From Sphingomonas sp. 28-66-16 (GTDB lineage Bacteria > Pseudomonadota > Alphaproteobacteria > Sphingomonadales > Sphingomonadaceae), in assembly GCA_002281485.1 (NCBI GenBank), contig NCGF01000003.1, positions 1 to 64,000 of the forward strand: a DNA stretch of 64,000 bases, read 5' to 3'. The position numbers and the translations under genes were made by a program. The notes below the pieces were generated by a model that ran no database searches, was not told where the DNA came from, and worked only from the letters and a program-made list of their open reading frames with translations. This document shows, one piece after another, positions 25,704 to 34,142 of this stretch (positions are counted from its first letter, which is position 1; each line of letters opens with the position of its first letter).

Positions 25704-26477
25704 TCAAGAGAGCGGCGGAAACGGCGGGAAGGCGAGCGGGGCCATGGCGGCGCCGGGCGTGCCGGCGGTCACCGCCTGATAGATCGCCAGGCCGAGGGGG
25801 CTGAACGTGACGAGGTCGATGAGCAGATCGTCGGCGATGATGGCGCCGAGCCCCCACCACCACGCCGGATGGACGCGCCCGTCGCGGCGCCAGTCGGCGA
25901 TGATGCCGATGATGGGCAGCATGAGCACGCACAGGAAGGTCAGCTGATAGGCCCAAGGAATGAGGAACGGCATCGGCAGCAGCCGACCAAAGCCGGGGCC
26001 GATCAGGATCGACATGCCGCAATAGTTGAGCCGCCGGTGCCAGCCGGTGTGACGGCGGACGGTGATGCCGGCGAGGATCAGCCCGGTTGCGCCGAGCAGG
26101 GTGCCAGGATCGAACACCAGAAAGTGAAGGGGCTGGAAGAAGAAGGGCGCCCTGCCCGCCTGCACCAGCGCGACGGTGACGGCAGTGCCGAGATAGATCA
26201 TCGCGCCGAGCCAGCCGATCGCCACCCAGCCGAGCCGCCGGTGCAGCGCCATCGGCCCCTGAGTCGCGAACCAGTTCTGCAGGACGTAGAGCACGACCCA
26301 GCCCATGAACACGACCGCGTGGGCGTGGACCAGCAACGGCCGGGCGAAGCTCGATCGCCCCATCGCCAGGTTCAATCCGAACCCGGCCACGATGATGCCC
26401 GCCATCACGAACGCCATCGTCAGGAAAAAATTGTTGTCACTGCGGCCTTGCGCGCGCGGCATTACCTGCGTTGCCAT
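25704..26477 (-). CDS. Predicted seven-helix membrane protein, unknown
   Basis: A 257-residue protein with about seven hydrophobic segments and several histidines next to helix ends (LLVHAHAVVFMGWVVLYV, LHRRLGWVAIGW, QPLHFLVFD, RRHTGWHRRLNYCGMSIL). Paired histidines in helices can bind haem or metal, but I do not recognise the family. The start is ATG 26477 (MATQVMPRAQGRSDNN). It lies between nadA and DUF4230, all on the same strand with short gaps. Confidence 0.65.
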   Translation of the reverse strand: MATQVMPRAQGRSDNNFFLTMAFVMAGIIVAGFGLNLAMGRSSFARPLLVHAHAVVFMGWVVLYVLQNWFATQGPMALHRRLGWVAIGWLGAMIYLGTAVTVALVQAGRAPFFFQPLHFLVFDPGTLLGATGLILAGITVRRHTGWHRRLNYCGMSILIGPGFGRLLPMPFLIPWAYQLTFLCVLMLPIIGIIADWRRDGRVHPAWWWGLGAIIADDLLIDLVTFSPLGLAIYQAVTAGTPGAAMAPLAFPPFPPLS

Positions 26478-26548
26478 GATCGAATCCCCCCGAATCCTCG
26501 AAGAATGACGTGTGCTGGGATAGCAGAATCGCGCGATCGGGAAAATGA

Positions 26549-27262
26549 CTAGCGCGCGTTGCCGATCACGTCCTCGACGGCGCGCGAGACGTCCCAGCGC
26601 TCGCCGTTGGCGCGCCGCCGTTCGGGAGGAAAGGTGACGATGACGCGCGCGTCGCCATGCCCCAGCGTCCTGAGCGGCGCGGCAAGCAGCCTCGCGAGGG
26701 CTGCGCGCGCCGCCTCGCGCGCCTGGGCGATCCGCTCGGGCGAGGCGGCAGCGGCCTGCGCCTTGCTCGTCGCGTTCTGCGACACCTGCTGGCTGAGCGC
26801 CTCCATCGCCGCGCGGGTGACGATGATCCCGCTGGTCTGCACCATCGTCCGGTGGGCTTCGTCGATATTGGGGCGCGCGACCGTTACGTCGGGGGCGTTG
26901 ACGATCAGCGTCAGCGTCTGGGGATTCCACTCGACCTGATCGGGTCCGATCGCCGACACATCGACGAAATAGTCGACCGAGTAGGGCATCTTGATCACCT
27001 GGTCCGATCGAAGCCAGCCGAATCCGCGAATATCGGTCGCGCTGCTCTGGATCGTGCCGGTCAGCGCGGCGACCTTGAGGCTGCTCGTTCCCGACAGCCG
27101 CGCCGACACCAGTTGCGTGACCGATTCGCCGCCATCGTCGACGGTCGGCACGTAGCGTTCGCGGTAGCGATCATAGGCGAGGAACCCGAGCAGTCCGAGC
27201 GCGGCGATGATGGCGATCGCGGCGACCCAGCGCAGCGACCCCGGCTTCACGTCATCCGCCAT
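26549..27262 (-). CDS. DUF4230 domain protein
   Basis: A 237-residue protein with an N-terminal membrane span (WVAAIAIIAALGLLGFLAYDRY) followed by a mixed alpha/beta domain in the DUF4230 style (VSARLSGTSSLKVAALTGTIQSS, then MPYSVDYFVDVS) and an Ala-rich helical region. The role of the family is unknown. Its start overlaps the end of the metallo-beta-lactamase gene by 16 bases, so the two are co-translated. Confidence 0.75.
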   Translation of the reverse strand: MADDVKPGSLRWVAAIAIIAALGLLGFLAYDRYRERYVPTVDDGGESVTQLVSARLSGTSSLKVAALTGTIQSSATDIRGFGWLRSDQVIKMPYSVDYFVDVSAIGPDQVEWNPQTLTLIVNAPDVTVARPNIDEAHRTMVQTSGIIVTRAAMEALSQQVSQNATSKAQAAAASPERIAQAREAARAALARLLAAPLRTLGHGDARVIVTFPPERRRANGERWDVSRAVEDVIGNAR

Positions 27263-28101
27263 TGCGTCCCGTCCCCGGCGATCAGGCCGCGCGTGCGCAA
27301 GTCGACCAGATGCGCAAGCACCGAGCGCCCCGCCGCGCCGTGCAGGCGCGGATCGAGCCCGACATACATTCGTTCGACCATCGCCGGAATGACGCCGATG
27401 CCTTCGTCGAGTAGCTTGAGGATCTGCTTCTCGCGCTGCTTGCGGTGCCCGATCAGCCCGCGCACGAATTGCTGGGGGTTGGTCACCGGCTCGCCATGGG
27501 CGGGGTAGTAGATGCTGTCGGTGCGCTCATAGAGCCGCGCGAGGCTCTCCATATAGGCGCGCATGTCGCCATCGGGCGGCGAGACGACGGTGGTCGACCA
27601 GCCCATCACATGATCGCCCGTGAACAGCGCGCCGTTCTCGCGCACGGCATAACACAGATGGTTGCTGGTATGCCCGGGCGTCGCGACCGCCTCGATGCTC
27701 CAGCCAGCGCCTGACAGCGTCTCGCCGTCCGCCAGCACCCGATCGGGGGCGTAGCTGATATCGAACGACGCATCGGCGCGGGGGCCGCTATCGTCGAGCA
27801 CCAGCGGGGCGCAGCCGATGATCGGCGCCCCGGTCGCCGCCTTGAGCGGCAGCGCGGCCGGGCTGTGGTCGCGGTGGGTGTGGGTGCAGAGAATGGCGGC
27901 CACAGGCCGGTCGCCGATCGCGCGCAGCAAGGCGGCGACATGCTCGGTCTCATCGGGTCCGGGATCGATGACCGCAAGATCGCTCGTCCCGACCAGATAG
28001 GTTTGCGTTCCCGTAAAGGTGAAGGGCGAAGGATTGGGCGCCAGCACCCGCGCCACCAGCGGGTCCAGCGCGATACAGTCGCCGGTCGGGAAAGCTTCCA
28101 T
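27247..28101 (-). CDS. Metallo-beta-lactamase fold hydrolase (LACTB2-like)
   Basis: A 284-residue MBL-fold hydrolase. It has the metal motif THTHRDHS (His74, His76, Asp78, His79), a later TPGHTSNH, LFTGDHVMGW and YPAHGEPV, so both metal sites look intact. The C-terminal winged-helix-like part (HRKQREKQILKLL ... HLVDLRTRGLI) is typical of LACTB2-type proteins. Substrate is unknown, with RNA or thioester among known family substrates. It is upstream of and overlaps the DUF4230 gene. Confidence 0.85.
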   Translation of the reverse strand: MEAFPTGDCIALDPLVARVLAPNPSPFTFTGTQTYLVGTSDLAVIDPGPDETEHVAALLRAIGDRPVAAILCTHTHRDHSPAALPLKAATGAPIIGCAPLVLDDSGPRADASFDISYAPDRVLADGETLSGAGWSIEAVATPGHTSNHLCYAVRENGALFTGDHVMGWSTTVVSPPDGDMRAYMESLARLYERTDSIYYPAHGEPVTNPQQFVRGLIGHRKQREKQILKLLDEGIGVIPAMVERMYVGLDPRLHGAAGRSVLAHLVDLRTRGLIAGDGTQWRMT

Positions 28102-28225
28102 ACCAGCGAAATGGCCGTCCGCTTGGGCAAAGGCAAGGGGCGAGGCGGTTTGGCGGCACTGTCACGATGACCAGGCCCGGCAGGCGAACGGACATGCCTG
28201 CCGGGCCGGCGCCGATCGGGCCCGA

Positions 28226-30007
28226 TCAGTTTTCCCTGCGCCGATCGGCGTTCATGTCGGATTCGAGTTCGGCAATCGCCTCGTCCATGGCCTTGAGCGC
28301 GCTTGTCCGCGCGGCACCGGTCAGCGACTGATCGGCGAGCATCCCGTTACGCGCCTTGCGCACGCCTTCGAGCGCGCTGCGATAGGCATTGCGTTCGATT
28401 TCCTGCGCGCGCGTCGCCATCTCTGCGCCATGGCGCGCGGCATCGGCGCCGCGCTGCGCTGCGTCGGCGCCGATTCGGGCCGCTTCCGCCGCACGCATCG
28501 CCAGCCGCTGGACCCGGTTCCGGCAGATGATGATGCGGTGCCTGCCGTTGACCGTCTCGTTCCGTACGACATTCTTGCCGTCGCCACTGTCGTCAGCACA
28601 ATTGCTGGAGGTGATCTCGGGCATTTCGGCCAGGCCGCGAAAATCCTCGTTGATGACCCTGCCCTTCTTGTCGCGGAACACGAAGCGCATCTCGCGGTGG
28701 GTCTTGCGGTGATCGGCGTTGAGCGCGGCGATCTCGGCGCGGCTGCCGACTTCGGGCGGCATCGGCGGTAGGGGTGGCATCGGCGGCTCGGCGGGTGCAG
28801 CACCGAGCGGCGACGCCGCGGGTTCGGGCGGCGGCGGCGGCACGAGGTCGTCCTGCGCCACCGATGACGGTGGGATCGGAGTCGGCTGTGGCGCGATCGC
28901 CGCAACCGGCGCGGCCAGCGCGCGCGGCGCCGGCATGGCGCTGGCGAGCGAGATTCGATCGAGATCGACGCCGATGGTATCGCTCATCCGGGTGCGCAGC
29001 CGTTCGGCGGCCTGCGTGCCCGATGCCGTTAGCCCCAGCCCGGCGACCGTCACCGCGAGCACCGCAACCGCCCCGCCGGCGATCCGGGCACGCGACTTCT
29101 TCCCTTCGGACAACATCTTGAGCCTTCCTTTCAGTTCGTTGACGGTGTGAAGATGGCAGGCCGCCGAAATCGCCCCGCCATGCGCCGATTTGACGATTGC
29201 TCGGCCATAAGCGTGGCGGAAAGCCGGATCGCGATCGGCAAGGACGCGCGCGTCGCACGCCATTTCCTGATCGGCACGAAACGCCCTGAAGGCCCGCCAC
29301 GCGATCGGATTGAACCAGTGCAGCCCAAGCACGACCAGCGCGACCCAGTTGGCGATCAGATCGCCGCGGGCATGGTGGGTGAGTTCGTGCGCCAGCGCGA
29401 GGAGGCGCTCGTCGCGGTCATAGCGATCGGCGAAATCGCTCGGAAAGACGACATATTTGCGCCAGATGCCGAAGGCGAGCGGCCCCGTCGCGGCGTCGGT
29501 CTCGATCACCTCGACGCGCGCCTCGGCGACCTGGCGGCGGCGGCGGGCCTGGTGCTGGATGCGGCGGCAGAAGTGGCGATGGGCGATCAGATGATAGAGC
29601 AGGAAGGCCAGCGTCCCCGCCACCCACAGCGCCGCGAGCAGCATGATCACGCTCGGGCCGTCGGACGTCGATACCGGCGGGACCAGCGCCATCCGGATCG
29701 GCGCGTCGCCGAGGGTCATCTGGGCCTCGGCGAGCGCCTGGTGGGCGATCGCGTGGGGGAGGCGATCGGCATTCATCACCCCGAATACCACCCCCTGATG
29801 CATCGACCGGTCGACCGCCGGCGCGACAAGCGCGCTCAGCCGCCAGTCGCCCGGCAGCGGCGGCAGGCACAGCCGCAGCACGGGCAACGCCCAGAGCGCA
29901 TAGGCGAGCGACGGCCCGAACGTCTCGCGCACCGGCTTCCGGAGCACCAGCACCGCGACCATCAGCAGCGACGTCGCCAGCAGCGTCTCGATCAGCCACG
30001 CGATCAT
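28226..30007 (-). CDS. BlaR1/MecR1-type M56 metallopeptidase membrane sensor
   Basis: A 593-residue M56-family protein. About four N-terminal hydrophobic segments surround a zinc protease domain with LALAHELTHHARGD (His207, Glu208, His211) and the downstream ADQEMACDARVLA. Behind it come a further membrane span, a Pro-rich stretch (PPPPPEPAAS... PPLPPMPPE) and a long Ala/Arg helical tail in place of the penicillin-sensor domain of BlaR1. So the signal is unlikely to be a beta-lactam bound to a transpeptidase-like domain. It follows the BlaI-type repressor gene with an ATGA overlap, and the two should form a protease/repressor switch. Confidence 0.85.
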   Translation of the reverse strand: MIAWLIETLLATSLLMVAVLVLRKPVRETFGPSLAYALWALPVLRLCLPPLPGDWRLSALVAPAVDRSMHQGVVFGVMNADRLPHAIAHQALAEAQMTLGDAPIRMALVPPVSTSDGPSVIMLLAALWVAGTLAFLLYHLIAHRHFCRRIQHQARRRRQVAEARVEVIETDAATGPLAFGIWRKYVVFPSDFADRYDRDERLLALAHELTHHARGDLIANWVALVVLGLHWFNPIAWRAFRAFRADQEMACDARVLADRDPAFRHAYGRAIVKSAHGGAISAACHLHTVNELKGRLKMLSEGKKSRARIAGGAVAVLAVTVAGLGLTASGTQAAERLRTRMSDTIGVDLDRISLASAMPAPRALAAPVAAIAPQPTPIPPSSVAQDDLVPPPPPEPAASPLGAAPAEPPMPPLPPMPPEVGSRAEIAALNADHRKTHREMRFVFRDKKGRVINEDFRGLAEMPEITSSNCADDSGDGKNVVRNETVNGRHRIIICRNRVQRLAMRAAEAARIGADAAQRGADAARHGAEMATRAQEIERNAYRSALEGVRKARNGMLADQSLTGAARTSALKAMDEAIAELESDMNADRRREN

Positions 30008-30372
30008 TGCTTGAGCGCCTTGAGCAAGGCCTCGATCTCGGCGATGTCGTCGGCGCTGAGTTCGTCGCGCTCGGCGAGATGCGCGACCAGGGGGGTCAGT
30101 TTGCCGCCGAACAGCCGGTCCATCAGCCGCTGCGATTCGCCCGAGACATAGTCGTCGCGCGCGACCAGCGGACGATAGAGATACCGCCGCCCCTCCTCCT
30201 CATGCGCGATGACTTTCTTGGCGAGCAACCGACCAAGCAACGTCTTGACGGTGTTGGCGGTCCAGTCGCGCTCGGGGCCGATCCGTTCGGCAACGTCCTG
30301 CGCGCTGAGCGGTGCCTGATCCCAGAGCACCTCCATCACCGCATGTTCGGCATCACTGATTCGCTCGGCCAT
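30004..30372 (-). CDS. BlaI/MecI/CopY-family transcriptional repressor
   Basis: A 122-residue penicillinase-repressor-family protein. The winged helix includes ISDAEHAVMEVLWDQAPLSAQDVAERI and the recognition helix WTANTVKTLLGRLLAKKV, followed by the wing and a helical dimerisation tail (LFGGKLTPLVAHLAERDELS). The start at 30372 is the first Met consistent with the family; the open frame above it covers the operator. It is co-transcribed with the M56 peptidase, which is expected to cleave or inactivate it on signal. Confidence 0.9.
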   Translation of the reverse strand: MAERISDAEHAVMEVLWDQAPLSAQDVAERIGPERDWTANTVKTLLGRLLAKKVIAHEEEGRRYLYRPLVARDDYVSGESQRLMDRLFGGKLTPLVAHLAERDELSADDIAEIEALLKALKQ

Positions 30373-30387
30373 CGACTCACTCTCCCC

Positions 30388-30424
30388 GACTACGTCTGTA
30401 GTCGCATTGACTACGGCCGTAGTC
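30388..30424. promoter_or_regulatory. Tandem palindromic operator of the BlaI-type repressor
   Basis: Two perfect palindromes, GACTACGTCTGTAGTC (30388-30403) and GACTACGGCCGTAGTC (30409-30424), share arms GACTAC/GTAGTC with a 4-base centre. Their centres are 21 bases apart, two helical turns, so two repressor dimers would sit on one face. They start 16 bases before the repressor gene. BlaI/MecI operators contain TAC-N-GTA cores, which matches. Confidence 0.85.
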
Positions 30425-30719
30425 AAGAGGAACGTTACGCCACTGGTCCGATCGGGCCGATGCGGCAAGCCGGCTGACTGGAAAATGAACGCCGACACGC
30501 TGCGACGCGCCCCGGGATGTCGGGATTTCTTACACCATGGGTCAGGGACTGGCACGCGTTAACCATCGTCGTCCGCCGGAATGGCCGACGCCGACACGCT
30601 GGCACGCGATCTGCAGAGCTTTGACCATGCCGAGCGGTTCGCTGCTTCAGCAGGGCGGATTGACAGCTTCTTTCCGGTATCGCGTCGATCCGCCCGCCCC
30701 GGCTCTTTCCCTAAAAAGC
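30425..30719. other. Spacer without a convincing gene
   Basis: Apart from the operator, the roughly 350 bases between the BlaI-type gene and the glycosyltransferase hold only short frames with no family resemblance. The frames read like chance frames in GC-rich DNA, and no terminator with a T-run or RNA gene is seen. Confidence 0.5.
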
Positions 30720-32003
30720 CTAGCGCACCGATACCGTCGCCGGCTTGGTCGGGGCCGACTGGCGCCAGTCGCGGCGCGTACCCCGGCCGGCGGCGTGCTG
30801 CATCGCTCGCGGGTAAATCTCGCTCAGCAGCCGCTCGAAGGTGCGATCCCAGCTGAAGCGCTGCTCGACATGCGCGCGGGCCGCCTCCCCGATCGTGCGG
30901 GGATCGCCCTGCCAAATCCTGACGACGTTTTCGGCCATCGCCCGGGTATCGTCGACCGCCCCAAGATACCCGAGCCCGGCGGGCACGCGATCGATCATCG
31001 CGCCGCTCGCCACGCCAACGACCGGCAGGCCCGAGGCCTGCGCCTCGATGATCGAGATACCGAAGGTCTCGTCAGCCATGCCCGACACATAGATATCCGA
31101 TGAAGCGAGCGCGCGTGCGAGCGCGGGCCGATCCTGGACGAACCCCGGAAAGGCAATCGGCAGCCCCGCCGATTCGGCCATCAGCCGGTCGCGCAGCTTG
31201 CCGTCGCCGATCATCACCAGCGCCGCGCCGAGCCCCTCTGGCAGTTTGCGGAACATGTCGACCAGCCGGTCTGCGCGCTTCTCATTGTCCATCCGTCCCG
31301 CATAGATCAGCAACGGGCCGTCGCCGGGCAGGCCGAGCGACGCCCGATAGGCCGGATCGCGCCGGCCAGGGTGGAAGGTCTCGATGTCGACGCCCAGCGG
31401 CAGCACGCTGGTTCGGGGGACATTGTGCCGCGCGAGCACGTCGCAAACATCCTCGCTGAGCGTGTAGACCCAATCGAATTCGCGATAGGTGATTTCGGCA
31501 TAGCCATAGGAAAGCCAGCGAAAGCCCTTGCCGAGCAGCGTCCCGAACTTGGCCTGCGCCACCCGGTAGACATGGGCATTTGGGAAATCGGTGCTGTAGG
31601 CCGCCACGAGGGTGGTCTCGGGAAAGGCGCGCCGGTGGTGGATCGCGGTCCAGGGCAGCACCCAGGGGCAGAGCGATTCGATCACATCGGGCCGGTAGCG
31701 CGCGAGCAGCTCGCGAACGATCCGGGTGCGCAGGATGAACCGGTAGTTGGGGCTGCCGCGAACCGGACCGGCGCCGACCTCGGCCCAGATATGCCGACCG
31801 TCGACGACCAGCTTGTCCTCGGGGCCCGGCACGATCTGCAGCAGGCTGTGCGGGGTGTTCTTGAGGACATAATCGCGCTTTTCGCGCAGATAGGTGCTCA
31901 CCCCGCCGCCGCCCGACGGCGAATAGCTTTGCGTCAGATCGCAAATGAGCAGTGGCGTCTGGCCCGCTGGGCCGGTCGAGAAATTGCCCGACTCCAGCAG
32001 CAT
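30720..32003 (-). CDS. GT4-family glycosyltransferase
   Basis: A 427-residue retaining glycosyltransferase of the GT4/GT-B type. The N-terminal half has SPSGGGGVSTYLREKRDYV, and the sugar-nucleotide half has the LLIYAGRMDNEKRADRLVDMF block. The conserved acidic EX7E region is DETFGISIIEAQASGLPVVG. It has no close operon partner with a known pathway, being preceded by grxD only 21 bases away. Acceptor and donor are unknown. Confidence 0.85.
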   Translation of the reverse strand: MLLESGNFSTGPAGQTPLLICDLTQSYSPSGGGGVSTYLREKRDYVLKNTPHSLLQIVPGPEDKLVVDGRHIWAEVGAGPVRGSPNYRFILRTRIVRELLARYRPDVIESLCPWVLPWTAIHHRRAFPETTLVAAYSTDFPNAHVYRVAQAKFGTLLGKGFRWLSYGYAEITYREFDWVYTLSEDVCDVLARHNVPRTSVLPLGVDIETFHPGRRDPAYRASLGLPGDGPLLIYAGRMDNEKRADRLVDMFRKLPEGLGAALVMIGDGKLRDRLMAESAGLPIAFPGFVQDRPALARALASSDIYVSGMADETFGISIIEAQASGLPVVGVASGAMIDRVPAGLGYLGAVDDTRAMAENVVRIWQGDPRTIGEAARAHVEQRFSWDRTFERLLSEIYPRAMQHAAGRGTRRDWRQSAPTKPATVSVR

Positions 32004-32024
32004 CCGTCGTCCCCCCGATACCGA

Positions 32025-32360
32025 TCAGCTGGCGCTGACCAGACCCTTTTCGGCGAACAACTGGCCGAGCTCGCCCGAATCGAACATTTCCATCATGATG
32101 TCGGAACCACCGACAAACTCCCCCTTGACGTAAAGCTGCGGGATCGTCGGCCAGTCCGAATAGGCCTTGATGCCCTGGCGAACGCCCTGGTCCTGCAGCA
32201 CGTCGACGCTACCGAATTCGACCCCGAGATGGTTCAGGATCGCGACGGCCTTGCTCGAAAAGCCGCACTGCGGAAACAGCGGGCTGCCTTTCATGAACAG
32301 CAGCACGTCGTTGCTCGCGACCATCTCGCCGATACGCTTCTGAGTGTCGTCGGTCATCAT
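32025..32360 (-). CDS. grxD: Monothiol glutaredoxin Grx4/GrxD
   Basis: A 111-residue monothiol glutaredoxin (CGFS type) that carries 2Fe-2S clusters and acts with BolA. The motif FPQCGFSSKAV and the glutathione-site WPTIPQLYVKGEFVGGSDI are intact. Two ATGs in tandem (32360, 32357) follow GGAAG; either could be used. bolA lies 10 bases upstream in the same direction, matching the known physical partnership of the two proteins. Confidence 0.95.
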   Translation of the reverse strand: MMTDDTQKRIGEMVASNDVLLFMKGSPLFPQCGFSSKAVAILNHLGVEFGSVDVLQDQGVRQGIKAYSDWPTIPQLYVKGEFVGGSDIMMEMFDSGELGQLFAEKGLVSAS

Positions 32361-32370
32361 CGTCTTCCTT

Positions 32371-32604
32371 CTATTGCGGGGCGGCGGTGGTGAGCTGAAG
32401 CGCGTGCAGCGCGCCTCCCATCCGGCCGCCGAGCGCCGCATATACTGCCTGATGCTGCTTTATCCGCGGCATGCCCCGGAATGTCTCACTCGTCACCCGC
32501 GCCGCATAATGATCGCCGTCACCGGCGAGATCGGTAATTTCCACGACCGCATCGGGAATGCCGGCGCGGATCAAGTCTTCGATATCGGTGGCCGCCATCG
32601 CCAT
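32371..32604 (-). CDS. bolA: BolA family protein
   Basis: A 77-residue BolA-like protein (YrbA/IbaG type) that with monothiol glutaredoxin forms a 2Fe-2S complex in iron-sulfur trafficking. Visible is the class II KH-like fold pattern: DIEDLIRAGIPDAVVEITDLAGDGDHYAARVTSETF followed by RIKQHQAVYAALGGRMGG, with the conserved His before the C terminus. It lies directly before grxD and 4 bases after the DUF1476 gene. Confidence 0.93.
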   Translation of the reverse strand: MAMAATDIEDLIRAGIPDAVVEITDLAGDGDHYAARVTSETFRGMPRIKQHQAVYAALGGRMGGALHALQLTTAAPQ

Positions 32605-32608
32605 CGGA

Positions 32609-32932
32609 TCAGTGCGATTCCATCAGCTGGCGGCGCGCCTCGACCAGCTGGTCCTCGAGCGCGCGGCGGATCATCGCGTCGTCGGCCTCGATGCCCGCTG
32701 CGGTGAGATCGCCGAGCACCTTGCGGATCACGTCTTCATCGCCGACTTCTTCGAAATCGGCCTGAACGACGGCCCTTGCATAGGCGTCGGCTTCCTCGGC
32801 GCTGAGCTTCATCAGTTCGGCCGCCCATTGGCCGACCAAGCGGTTGCGCCGGGCGGTCACGCGAAACATCATGTCCTGATCGTGCGCATATTTGGCTTCG
32901 AACGCGCGTTCGCGGTCATCGAATGTCGTCAT
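32609..32932 (-). CDS. DUF1476 protein (F1-ATPase zeta inhibitor family)
   Basis: A 107-residue, mostly helical protein of the DUF1476 family, whose Paracoccus member is the zeta subunit that inhibits F1-ATPase hydrolysis. It opens MTTFDDRERAFEAKYAHDQDMMFRVTARRNRLVGQWAAE, which is diagnostic. The ATG at 32932 is used rather than the upstream one at 32947. It precedes bolA and grxD, an order I have seen in other alphaproteobacteria, so co-transcription is likely. Confidence 0.92.
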   Translation of the reverse strand: MTTFDDRERAFEAKYAHDQDMMFRVTARRNRLVGQWAAELMKLSAEEADAYARAVVQADFEEVGDEDVIRKVLGDLTAAGIEADDAMIRRALEDQLVEARRQLMESH

Positions 32933-33032
32933 CGTGCGCAATTCCAAAAATACGAGCTTCTATTCAGGGTCAAATAGGGAAGCCGGCGCGCCAACGCAAC
33001 GGTTGCCGCTCGGCCGCGCCCATTCGGGCACG

Positions 33033-34037
33033 CTATTCGGCGACCCGGACGACGAGTTTGCCGATCGCCTCGCGCGCGGCCATCTTGGCGATCGCCTTGC
33101 CGCCATCGGCGAACGCGAACACATCGGTGACCCGGGGGTTGATCGCCCCATCCTTCCAGAGCCGGAACAGCCGCTCGACATGATCCTGATTTGCCTGGGG
33201 GTCGCGCGCGGCGAAGGCGCCCCAGAACACGCCGCACACGTCGCAGCTCTTCAGCAAGGTCAGGTTGAGCGGCAAGCGCGGAATCCCCGCCGGAAAACCG
33301 ACGACGAGATAGCGCCCTTCCCAGGCGATCGAGCGCAATGCCGGTTCGGCATAGTCGCCGCCGACGGGATCGTAGATCACATCGGCGCCATTGGGGCCGA
33401 GCGCCGCCTTGAACTGTTCGGCAAGCGCCTTGGACTGCTCCTTGTCGAACGGGGCACGGCCATAGACGATCGTGTCGTCGGCGCCGGCCGCACGGCACAC
33501 GGCGGCCTTTTCCTCGCTCGAAACTGCAGCGATGACGCGCGCGCCGAATGCCTTGCCGAGTTCGACCGCGGCCAGCCCGACGCCGCCGGCGGCCCCGAGC
33601 ACGAGCAGGGTCTGCCCTTCCGCCAGATGCCCGCGATCGAGCAGCGCGTGGATCGTCGTGGCATAGGTGAGCAGCAACGCCGAGCCCTCCTCGAAGCTGC
33701 GGCCTTCGGGCAGGCGATAGAGCCGGGCGGCATCGACCACCACTTTCTCGACGAGCCCGCCATGGCCGATCGTGCCGAGCACGCGATCACCCGGCTTCAG
33801 CGTCGTGACGCCCTCGCCGATCGCCTCGACGACGCCGGCAATCTCGCCGCCCGGCGCGAACGGCCGCTGCGGGCGAAACTGATATTTGTCCTCGATGATC
33901 AGCACGTCGGGATAGTTGATCGAGCACGCCTTGACCGCGACCAGCACCTGCCCCTTGCCGGCGACCGGATCGGCGATCGTCTCGAGGCTCAATGTCTCCG
34001 GACCGCCCGGCGCCATCGACAACAATGCCCGCATCAT
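33033..34037 (-). CDS. NADPH:quinone oxidoreductase family protein (zinc-less MDR)
   Basis: A 334-residue medium-chain dehydrogenase/reductase of the quinone oxidoreductase type. It has PDVLIIEDKYQFRPQRPFAPGGEIAG in the GroES-like half and LLVLGAAGGVGLAAVELGKAFGARVIA as the NADPH-binding motif. Catalytic zinc ligands of alcohol dehydrogenases are absent, as expected for this group. It is probably a cytoplasmic reductase of quinones or enones; no pathway is implied by the neighbours. Confidence 0.87.
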   Translation of the reverse strand: MMRALLSMAPGGPETLSLETIADPVAGKGQVLVAVKACSINYPDVLIIEDKYQFRPQRPFAPGGEIAGVVEAIGEGVTTLKPGDRVLGTIGHGGLVEKVVVDAARLYRLPEGRSFEEGSALLLTYATTIHALLDRGHLAEGQTLLVLGAAGGVGLAAVELGKAFGARVIAAVSSEEKAAVCRAAGADDTIVYGRAPFDKEQSKALAEQFKAALGPNGADVIYDPVGGDYAEPALRSIAWEGRYLVVGFPAGIPRLPLNLTLLKSCDVCGVFWGAFAARDPQANQDHVERLFRLWKDGAINPRVTDVFAFADGGKAIAKMAAREAIGKLVVRVAE

Positions 34038-34142
34038 CCATCTCCCGTTGTTGCGGCGTCGGCAGCCCGGGCTGCCGCACGCATTTTTCGAACTTCGGGT
34101 ATTCCTTGCCGCGACGGCTCGGGCTAGTCCAGTCCCGCCGCG

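Noticed and set aside
30581..30856. A 91-codon plus-strand frame starting MADADTLARDLQSFDHAERF
   Set aside because: Partly antisense to the GT4 gene, becomes Ser/Arg/Pro low complexity, and no family is recognised.
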